From assembly GCF_040026395.1 (NCBI RefSeq), contig NZ_CP157278.1:1550001-1614000 (forward strand): a stretch of DNA of 64,000 nt, read 5' to 3'. The stretch is from Pedobacter lusitanus (GTDB lineage: Bacteria; Bacteroidota; Bacteroidia; Sphingobacteriales; Sphingobacteriaceae). Each line of letters begins with the position of its first letter. Within the stretch, counting starts at the first letter, position 1. Below the pieces are notes generated by a model. The model made no database searches. It had not been told where the DNA came from and worked only from the letters and a program-made list of their open reading frames with translations. Of the stretch, positions 57,119 through 64,000 are shown piece after piece. The position numbers were made by a program, and so were the translations under genes.

Positions 57119-58246
57119 ATGAAAACAAAGTTAATTTATTCCTGCCTGTCAGCCTGCCTGATTTTATCTTCCTGTGGAACTTCTAAAAACCCGGATCAGC
57201 AGGAAAACATACAGGAATTCCCTGTACTATCACTGGCTCCGCAAAAGACCAATCTGTTTGCAGAATATCCTGCTACGCTCCAGGGAGAGCAGACAGTAGA
57301 AATCCGTTCTAAAGTAGATGGTTATATCGAACAGGTATATGTAGCAGAAGGTGCAGTTGTCAGTAAGGGGCAACCCCTGTTTAAAATAGATGCAAATAGT
57401 TATCAGCAGGAAATGAATAATAAAAATGCAGCGGTACTTGCTGCAATTGCCAACCTGGAAACTGCAAGTATTCAAACTGAAAGGACAAAGATTCTGGTAG
57501 AAAAGAAAATTGTGAATTCCTTTGAACTGACCTCTGCCAAAAACGTAGAACAAGTAAAAAAAGCAGAATTAAACCAGGCAAGAGCAGATCTCTCTGCAGC
57601 AAAATCAAAACTTGCTTATACAAATATTGTCAGCCCTATCAATGGGGTGGTAGGAAGTTTACCTTATAAAATAGGCAGTTTGGTTAGCAGCACTTCAGAA
57701 GCTGCATTGACTACTGTTGCCAATACCAGACAAATCTACGCTTACTTTTCACTTAGCCAGCAACAGCTGGGCACATTTTTAAGTCAATATAATGGCCAGA
57801 AGGTAAGTGATAAGTTCAGAAACATGCCAGAAGTATCTCTAATCATGCAAGATGGCACAGTATATCATGCAAAAGGTAAAATTGAGACACTGAGCGGGGT
57901 ACTTAATGCTTCAACGGGCGCAGCAAACTTCAAGGCAGTATTCCCTAACCCTGATTCTCAGTTATGGAGTGGTGCGAGTGCTACTATCCAAATTCCAACT
58001 CAGATAAAAAGTGCCATATTAGTTCCTAAATCAACAACTTTCGAGTTGCAGGGAAAATATTTTGTCTTTAAAGTCGATCAGAAAAACATCGTCCACCATA
58101 CACCAATTGATATCATGGATGCCGTAACAGACAAAGACTATGTAGTTACTACAGGATTGTCTGCAGGCGACAAAATCGTTACCGAAGGTCTGGGTAATTT
58201 AAAAGACGGTATGAAAATCAAACCAAATCATCCAACCTCGAAATAA
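57119..58246 (+). CDS. RND efflux periplasmic adaptor, lipoprotein
   Basis: A 375-residue membrane-fusion protein anchored by a lipobox (LSSCG). Barrel-sandwich/lipoyl halves (about 55-90, EIRSKVDGYIEQVYVAEGAVVSKGQPLFKID, and about 165-200, IVSPINGVVGSLPYKIGSLV) flank an alpha-helical hairpin (about 95-155). A beta-barrel and a membrane-proximal domain follow (about 210-370). It links the inner-membrane pump to the outer-membrane channel encoded next. The pump gene starts nine bases later. Confidence 0.93.
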   Translation: MKTKLIYSCLSACLILSSCGTSKNPDQQENIQEFPVLSLAPQKTNLFAEYPATLQGEQTVEIRSKVDGYIEQVYVAEGAVVSKGQPLFKIDANSYQQEMNNKNAAVLAAIANLETASIQTERTKILVEKKIVNSFELTSAKNVEQVKKAELNQARADLSAAKSKLAYTNIVSPINGVVGSLPYKIGSLVSSTSEAALTTVANTRQIYAYFSLSQQQLGTFLSQYNGQKVSDKFRNMPEVSLIMQDGTVYHAKGKIETLSGVLNASTGAANFKAVFPNPDSQLWSGASATIQIPTQIKSAILVPKSTTFELQGKYFVFKVDQKNIVHHTPIDIMDAVTDKDYVVTTGLSAGDKIVTEGLGNLKDGMKIKPNHPTSK

Positions 58247-58254
58247 GAAACAGC

Positions 58255-61200
58255 ATGTTAAAGAAATTTATTGAAAACCCGGTATTATCAACAGTTATAT
58301 CGATCATTATCGTGATCCTGGGGATATTAGGTTTAACCTCCTTACCCATTTCCCAATACCCCGATATTGCGCCCCCTACTGTTTCTGTCACAGCAGCTTA
58401 TCAGGGAGCTAATGCTAATGTGGTTATGAAAAGTGTGATTGTGCCTTTAGAGGAACAGATCAATGGGGTAGAAAATATGACTTATATGACTTCTACGGCA
58501 AGTAATAATGGAAGTGCAACAATCACTGTATTCTTTAAACAGGGCACAGATCCTGATCAGGCAGCTATTAATGTACAGAACAGAGTTACCAAAGCAACCA
58601 GTTTACTTCCTGAAGAAGTAATTAAAGCAGGAATCACAACCAGCAAGGAATTAAGCAGCCAGGCTTATAGTTTTCTATTATACAGTAACAATCCTGCCTA
58701 TGACCAGAAATTCCTTGACAATTATCTGAGGATAAATATTATGCCGCAGATGAAACGCGTAAATGGTGTTGGAAGCACACAAATTTACGGAATGCAGGAA
58801 TACTCCATGAGAATCTGGTTAAAACCAGATGCAATGGCGAGTCAGGGCTTAATTCCTGACGATATAGTTGCTGCATTGAAAGAACAGAATATTGAAGCAG
58901 CTCCGGGTAAACTAGGAGAAAATAGTAACCAATCTGTTCAGTACACTTTAAAATATACCGGCCGGCTGGAAGAAGTCAGACAATTCGAAGATATTATTCT
59001 GCGAAGTGCTAAACAAGGCGGCTTATTGCGTCTTAAAGATGTAGCAAATGTAGAATTTGGTGCACAGGACTATACAACTGCGCTTCTTACTCAGGGAAAA
59101 GTATCTTCTGGTGGTGCAATCAGCCAGACTTCCGGAGCAAATGCCAGAGAACTGATTATAGCGTGTGAAAATATATTAAAAGAAGCTTCAAAAGACTTCC
59201 CTCCAGGAGTAGTATATCATACTTTTTTAAATGCGAATGACTTTCTGGATGCTTCGATCGAAAAAGTGATCTCAACTCTGGTAGAAGCATTTATATTGGT
59301 TTTTATTGTGGTATTTATTTTCCTTCAGGATTTAAGATCCACCTTAATTCCGGCAATAGCTGTACCAGTAGCCATTATCGGAACCTTTTTCTTTCTTAAG
59401 TTATTTGGTTTTACAATCAACCTGCTTACATTATTTGCATTAGTCCTGGCGATTGGAATTGTAGTGGACGATGCCATAGTTGTGGTAGAAGCAGTACACG
59501 CCAAGCTGGATCAGGGTGCAAAATCGGCCAAAAACGCGACCATACATGCTATGAGTGAAATCAGCGGTGCTATTATATCAATCACACTGATTATGTCGGC
59601 TGTTTTTCTTCCGGTTACTTTCATTACGGGTTCTGCAGGGGTATTTTACAAACAGTTTGGCCTTACGCTGGCAGTTGCAATTGTAATCTCTGCAGTGAAT
59701 GCTCTTACGCTAAGCCCGGCATTGTGTGCTATATTTCTTAAACCGCACCATCCTGATGAGCATACTGGTCCAACTGGCTTTCTCCCTAAATTCTATGCAG
59801 GTTTCAATACTGCATTTCAGGCCGTGACAGATAAATATATTGGGGGAGTTCGCTTTCTGATACGTAAAAAATGGCTTTCCATTGCGGGAATTGCAGTATT
59901 TGCCGGCATCTTTTATTTCCTGATCAAAACCACTCCCACCGGATTTGTTCCAAACGAGGATAGTGGTGCAATTTTCGGGGATGTCATTCTGCCTCCCGCT
60001 TCCACACTTGCCCGTACTGAAGAAATAACTAATATGGTAGACAGTATTGCCAGATCAATACCTGAAGTAGAGCTTTCTTCAAGGCTGGCTGGTATGGACT
60101 TAATCAATGGCTTTGGCGGCTCTTATGGTGCCTTATTTATTCGCCTGAAACCATGGGATCAAAGAAAAAACAAAAACCAGGATGTCACAAGTATCGTCAA
60201 TGAGCTATTTGCAAAAACAGGTCATATTAAAGGAGCAAAAATCATTTTCTTCGCTTCACCAACTTTACAGGGCTTTGGTAATAATAATGGTTTTGAAGTT
60301 CAGCTACAGGATAAAACAGGTGGTAATTATGCAAATTTCGCAGAAAACATAGGAAAATTTATGGCTGCTTTAAACCAGCGTCCCGAAATTATGTATGCTG
60401 CTACCCCATTTAATATTAGCTTCCCTGAGTTAGAAGTTAATGTAAATGTAGCCAAATGTAAAGATGCTGGTGTAAATGTAAAAACAGTACTCAACACACT
60501 ACAGGGATACTATGGAGGTCTGTATGCTTCTGATTTCAACAAATTTGGCAAACAATACCGGGTAATGATGCAGTCACACCCTGATTACAGAGGTAAAGAA
60601 GCAGATATCAACAAGGTTTTTGTCAGAACTGACAAAGGATTGATGGCTCCCATTACAGAATTCGTGACCCTTAAAAAATCTTATGGCCCTGAATTTATCA
60701 ACCGTTTTAACCTGTTTACTTCCACTACCGTAACCGGAACACCGAACAAGGGTTTCAGCTCTGGTGACGCAATTAATGCAATTAACGAAGTAGCAGCACA
60801 GACTTTAGGCCGTGGTTATTCACATGAATTTTCTGGTCTGACCAAAGAAGAGCTTTCCAGTGGCAGCCAGACAACTTTGATTTTTGCCCTGTGTCTTATT
60901 TTCATCTATTTTCTGCTTAGTGCCCAGTATAAGAGTTATATATTACCTTTTGCTGTGTTACTTTCCTTACCCATAGGATTGGCCGGGGCCTTTATCTTTG
61001 CCAGAATATTTGGTGTAGATAACAATATCTTCCTGCAGATCAGCCTGATTATGCTGATCGGCCTACTAGCCAAAAATGCGATTCTGATTGTTGAATTTGC
61101 TTTAATGCACAGATTAAGTGGCAGAAGCATTACACAATCGGCTATCTATGGAGCAAAAGCAAGATTAAGACCCATATTAATGACTTCTTTCGCCTTTATC

Positions 61201-61419
61201 TTCGGACTGATTCCATTAATGCTGGCTACCGGTGCAGGTGCATTAAGTAATAAATCGATCGGAACAGCAGCTGTTGGAGGAATGCTGATTGGTACCATAT
61301 TCGGTGTATTTGTGATTCCAGTATTATTTATCCTTTTCCAGGCATTACATGAGAAGATTTCCGGTGTCCATCCCCCTTCTCACCAACCGTCACCTCTTCC
61401 TGAAATAATTTTAAATTAA
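58255..61419 (+). CDS. RND multidrug efflux permease (HAE-1 / AcrB type)
   Basis: A 1054-residue inner-membrane proton/drug antiporter with 12 membrane helices in two halves. Family motifs are LTSLPISQYPDIAPPTVSVTA in the N-terminal region, the helix-4 motif LVLAIGIVVDDAIVVVEAV with the proton-relay Asp pair, GFVPNEDSGAIFGDVILP at the start of the second pore domain and LAKNAILIVEFA in the second half. Length and the HAE-1-like porter loops indicate export of hydrophobic compounds or drugs rather than metals. The gene lies between adaptor and channel, with gaps of 8 and 4 bases. Confidence 0.95.
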   Translation: MLKKFIENPVLSTVISIIIVILGILGLTSLPISQYPDIAPPTVSVTAAYQGANANVVMKSVIVPLEEQINGVENMTYMTSTASNNGSATITVFFKQGTDPDQAAINVQNRVTKATSLLPEEVIKAGITTSKELSSQAYSFLLYSNNPAYDQKFLDNYLRINIMPQMKRVNGVGSTQIYGMQEYSMRIWLKPDAMASQGLIPDDIVAALKEQNIEAAPGKLGENSNQSVQYTLKYTGRLEEVRQFEDIILRSAKQGGLLRLKDVANVEFGAQDYTTALLTQGKVSSGGAISQTSGANARELIIACENILKEASKDFPPGVVYHTFLNANDFLDASIEKVISTLVEAFILVFIVVFIFLQDLRSTLIPAIAVPVAIIGTFFFLKLFGFTINLLTLFALVLAIGIVVDDAIVVVEAVHAKLDQGAKSAKNATIHAMSEISGAIISITLIMSAVFLPVTFITGSAGVFYKQFGLTLAVAIVISAVNALTLSPALCAIFLKPHHPDEHTGPTGFLPKFYAGFNTAFQAVTDKYIGGVRFLIRKKWLSIAGIAVFAGIFYFLIKTTPTGFVPNEDSGAIFGDVILPPASTLARTEEITNMVDSIARSIPEVELSSRLAGMDLINGFGGSYGALFIRLKPWDQRKNKNQDVTSIVNELFAKTGHIKGAKIIFFASPTLQGFGNNNGFEVQLQDKTGGNYANFAENIGKFMAALNQRPEIMYAATPFNISFPELEVNVNVAKCKDAGVNVKTVLNTLQGYYGGLYASDFNKFGKQYRVMMQSHPDYRGKEADINKVFVRTDKGLMAPITEFVTLKKSYGPEFINRFNLFTSTTVTGTPNKGFSSGDAINAINEVAAQTLGRGYSHEFSGLTKEELSSGSQTTLIFALCLIFIYFLLSAQYKSYILPFAVLLSLPIGLAGAFIFARIFGVDNNIFLQISLIMLIGLLAKNAILIVEFALMHRLSGRSITQSAIYGAKARLRPILMTSFAFIFGLIPLMLATGAGALSNKSIGTAAVGGMLIGTIFGVFVIPVLFILFQALHEKISGVHPPSHQPSPLPEIILN

Positions 61420-61423
61420 AAAG

Positions 61424-62818
61424 ATGAAAGCAATATATCGTCAGTTTCTGATTCCTTTAGCAGTAGTTTCCGGCTTATGGAGTTCTTGTAAAATAACTCA
61501 GCCTTATCGTAAACCTGTTATTCATCAGGCAACAAATTACCGGGATAAAGACATCTCGGACACTACAAATATGGCAGGTTTGAAATGGTCCGCAGTTTTC
61601 ACCGACACAATATTAAATCAATTGATTGTGCAAGGTTTAAGTGCAAATTTCGACCTTAAAATGGCCATTGAAAGAATTAATGAGGCGAAAGCAAACTTAA
61701 GAATGAGTAAGTCAGCATTCTTACCCGGAGTAAATGCCAGCGTTTCGGTGAAACAATCTAAACTCGCTTATCCGCAAAGTTTCGGCATATTTAATAATTC
61801 TACACAATACGACCTGGGTATTACCACTGCCTGGGAAATTGATGTCTGGGGTAAATTAAGTAGTGCCAGACGTGCTTCATTAGCCGATTTGCTTGCCTCT
61901 GATGCAGCTAAAAGGGCTATACAAACACAACTGATAGCTAATATTGCAAATTATTATTATGATTTGCTTACTCTGGATGAACAACTGATTGTAACGCAGA
62001 AAACAGCCTTAAACAGAAAGGCCGATGCTGAGGCAATTAAACTGCTTTTTGAAAGTTCAGTCCAGAACGGAGTTGCGGTTGTACAAAGTGAAGCCAACTA
62101 TTATGAAGCTGATCTTGCCATTCCTGATATTGAACAAAAAATCAAGGAAACCGAACATGCTTTAAGCATATTACTGGCCCGGTCACCCGGAAAAGTTGAA
62201 AGAACCACTATGCGTGAACAAAATATGAATTATGATCTGAAGCCGGGTATTCCAGCCCAGTTACTGGCTAACAGACCAGACATACAACAGGCAGAATACC
62301 TTTTCAGATCAGCATTTGAACGTACCAATATGGCAAAAACAAACTTTTATCCTGCATTAACTATCACCGCAGCAGGAGGCTTTTCCAGTCTCTCCCTTAA
62401 AGACTGGATTAACAGTGCAGGTCTGTTTGGTAATATAGCGGGCGGCCTGGCGCAACCACTGTTTAATAAAGGGATTAATAAAGCCAAACTAACGACTGCG
62501 CAGTCACAACAAAATCAAGCCTTATATAATTTTGAGCTATTACTTCTAAAAGCAAGTCAGGAGGTATCAGATGCCCTGTCAGTCTATCAGGCAGCCATCC
62601 AGAAAGAGAGTAAAAGAGAAAAACAGTTAACTGCATTAAGCAAAGCTGTATCGTTTAATAAGGAGCTCCTCAATTACAGTAAAAACACCAATTACACCGA
62701 TGTACTGACTGCAGAACAAAATCTGCTGAGTGCAGAGTTAAAATCAATAAACGATCGGAGTCAGAAATTACATGCAGTAGTCAATTTATATCGTGCATTG
62801 GGAGGTGGATGGAATTAA
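61424..62818 (+). CDS. TolC-family outer-membrane efflux channel, lipoprotein
   Basis: A 464-residue outer-membrane factor (lipobox LWSSC, Cys about residue 22). Two structurally repeated OEP units cover about 65-250 and 270-460, with long coiled-coil helices and the barrel-linked motifs DLGITTAWEIDVWGKLSSARRA and LLANRPDIQQAEYLFRSAFERTNMAKTNFYP typical of the NodT/OprM group. It completes the tripartite pump with the two upstream genes (four-base gap). A weak hairpin lies past its stop, shared with the convergent phosphoesterase. Confidence 0.94.
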   Translation: MKAIYRQFLIPLAVVSGLWSSCKITQPYRKPVIHQATNYRDKDISDTTNMAGLKWSAVFTDTILNQLIVQGLSANFDLKMAIERINEAKANLRMSKSAFLPGVNASVSVKQSKLAYPQSFGIFNNSTQYDLGITTAWEIDVWGKLSSARRASLADLLASDAAKRAIQTQLIANIANYYYDLLTLDEQLIVTQKTALNRKADAEAIKLLFESSVQNGVAVVQSEANYYEADLAIPDIEQKIKETEHALSILLARSPGKVERTTMREQNMNYDLKPGIPAQLLANRPDIQQAEYLFRSAFERTNMAKTNFYPALTITAAGGFSSLSLKDWINSAGLFGNIAGGLAQPLFNKGINKAKLTTAQSQQNQALYNFELLLLKASQEVSDALSVYQAAIQKESKREKQLTALSKAVSFNKELLNYSKNTNYTDVLTAEQNLLSAELKSINDRSQKLHAVVNLYRALGGGWN

Positions 62819-62861
62819 GTTGCTCAACCAGTCGGCAGGCGCAATCCCAGGATAGCGTTTG

Positions 62862-62881
62862 CTGATTGTTTAACCAATCAG
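62862..62881. terminator. short hairpin shared by convergent tolC-like and phosphoesterase genes
   Basis: CTGATTG (62862-62868) pairs with CAATCAG (62875-62881), with a 6-base loop, followed by GTTTT. It overlaps the stop of the minus-strand phosphoesterase gene (62870). Weak T-tract, so moderate support. Confidence 0.4.
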
Positions 62882-63955
62882 GTTTTCCAGTTCATTCTCT
62901 TCCAGAACAACCCTTTTTACAAAACCCGAAGTATCAGACTTCCATTTAATCAGCTTTATCTTTCCATCTTCGAGTTCCATACCCGTTATATCTCCATCAC
63001 TGAAACAGCAACAACCTGCATTAAAATAAGTATTTTTTGAATAATCCAGTCTGGGAGAAACCTCTCCGCTGATTTTTCCGGTCATAAATTCTCCTTCGAT
63101 CTGCTTCACCACTTCCAGGTCATTATTTTTCCTCGCAGCTTCCAGTCTGATATACATCCGTTCTAAATGTGTCAATGAATTAAATACGGGCTGATGTGTA
63201 TGCCCGGTAATCAAAACCAGATCTGACTGTTTAGCTGCCCAACTGTACATCATTGCATTATGTGCAGATTTCAACTGGGTATCATATGCCGGAGTATTGG
63301 GATTAATTCTCAAATAGGCCTGAAATGGCCCCCATAGCTTAGACACAAACCACTTACTAAACCAATTCCCATCACTCTGCAGATCACCCTGATGCCCATG
63401 AGTCATCAATATGGAAAGGGGCCTGTCCTGAATCATCATTTTTAAAACAACTCCTTCGTATACCTTCACTTTTTGTCCGTAAAACTTTTCCAGGCTTAAA
63501 CCAGCCAGCGGATCATTGTCCCAGTATAAGTCATGGTTTCCAAAAATCTTGATAAAAGCATTTCGTTTTAAAAATTGTGTTTCCAGTTCAAAAACTTCTC
63601 TGTTGTGTTTAAATACTGCATCCAGCTTATTTTTCCAAAGTTCTTCACTATCTCCCAGACTGCAATACAGAAAATTCTCTTTGTTATAATAGGCTAAAGC
63701 AGCAAGGTAGGTTTTTTCTGACATGGCAAAGTCATCTGCAAAGTCCCTGATTCCTTTATGCTGATCTGAAAAAACAATCACTTTGGATTGTTTGTCAAAA
63801 TCAACGATCAGTCCTCGTTTCCCGGGAGATTTCCGGATTTTATCAAGTAAAGCAGTTAATGCCTCATGTACACGCTGCTGATCGGGTCTCGAAGAACATT
63901 TATTGGCCAGCCTGATAATAGGCTTGGTTAGTAGCTTTTGTAAAAATTGGCGCAT
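62870..63955 (-). CDS. metallophosphoesterase (calcineurin-like)
   Basis: A 361-residue cytoplasmic enzyme with all metal-site motifs of the calcineurin-like superfamily in order: VIVFSDQHKG (D/H), CSLGDSEELW (GD), KIFGNHDLYWDND (GNHD), LMTHGHQGD (H) and VLITGHTHQP (GHTH). The Cys-rich NAGCCCFSDGDITGMELEDG near the C-terminus is unusual. A large helical insertion (about 215-255) precedes the GHTH motif. The substrate cannot be predicted; UDP-2,3-diacylglucosamine hydrolase-like, nucleotide or protein phosphatase activity are possible. It is convergent with the RND operon. Confidence 0.88.
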   Translation of the reverse strand: MRQFLQKLLTKPIIRLANKCSSRPDQQRVHEALTALLDKIRKSPGKRGLIVDFDKQSKVIVFSDQHKGIRDFADDFAMSEKTYLAALAYYNKENFLYCSLGDSEELWKNKLDAVFKHNREVFELETQFLKRNAFIKIFGNHDLYWDNDPLAGLSLEKFYGQKVKVYEGVVLKMMIQDRPLSILMTHGHQGDLQSDGNWFSKWFVSKLWGPFQAYLRINPNTPAYDTQLKSAHNAMMYSWAAKQSDLVLITGHTHQPVFNSLTHLERMYIRLEAARKNNDLEVVKQIEGEFMTGKISGEVSPRLDYSKNTYFNAGCCCFSDGDITGMELEDGKIKLIKWKSDTSGFVKRVVLEENELENLIG

Positions 63956-64000
63956 AGTTAGGTAACAGAAAAATTAAAGGTATTGTTTATCTTTATACCT

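Overview
The window looks like chromosome from a Bacteroidota bacterium of the Sphingobacteriaceae, most likely Pedobacter or a close relative. The evidence is a SusC/SusD pair, FecI/FecR/TonB-receptor signalling, a type IX secretion (T9SS) substrate with its PorP/SprF partner, many lipoproteins, and the Bacteroidota promoter element TAnnTTTG upstream of many genes. I see no rRNA, tRNA, insertion sequence, prophage or CRISPR array. The assignment rests on gene content, not on a search.

Layout. 1-11.4 kb: a DNA2/NAM7-type helicase cut by the window edge, an alpha/beta hydrolase, a DUF6515-like secreted protein, a GH29 fucosidase, an orphan ECF sigma factor, SelO, a flotillin-like SPFH protein and a papain-like lipoprotein. 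11.4-13.8 kb: dnaA and a 952-bp gene-free stretch with a perfect palindrome of two DnaA boxes (possible oriC) and a long hairpin repeat. 13.8-18.2 kb: ohr-ohrR, fabV, pepD and a PAP2_C membrane phosphatase, all on the minus strand. 18.4-26.5 kb: envelope genes (L,D-transpeptidase, divergent type I and type II signal peptidases, periplasmic PPIase, secreted chorismate mutase, VirJ-like hydrolase) plus a GHKL ATPase. 27-30 kb: receiver-only regulator, histidine decarboxylase with a divergent Lrp regulator, and an XRE regulator. 30.6-36.7 kb: a ROK regulator with susC and susD. 37-50 kb: FecI, FecR, STN-type TonB receptor, beta-helix lipoprotein, small lipoprotein, a 1586-residue MBG-repeat adhesin with a gliding-type C-terminus, and PorP, all on the minus strand. 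50-55.6 kb: S41 peptidase, then an EEP-family phosphodiesterase, phospholipase C and Dabb protein. 55.6-62.8 kb: a SufR-like regulator divergent from DUF2480 and an RND efflux triplet. 62.9-64 kb: a metallophosphoesterase.

Working together. The 37-50 kb block reads as one sigma/anti-sigma-controlled surface system. Between fecR and its TonB receptor the opposite strand carries a complete small transcription unit: TTTG-N19-TACTTTTG, about 100 nt, then a hairpin with eight Ts. This is the layout of cis-antisense RNAs such as DonS that repress SusC-type operons in Bacteroides, and it is the strongest candidate here for an undescribed regulatory element. The second is a 12-8-12 perfect inverted repeat covering both divergent promoters of the SufR-like regulator and the DUF2480/RND operon. 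The third is an interleaved A-B-A'-B' RNA structure ending in a U-run at 36949-37005.
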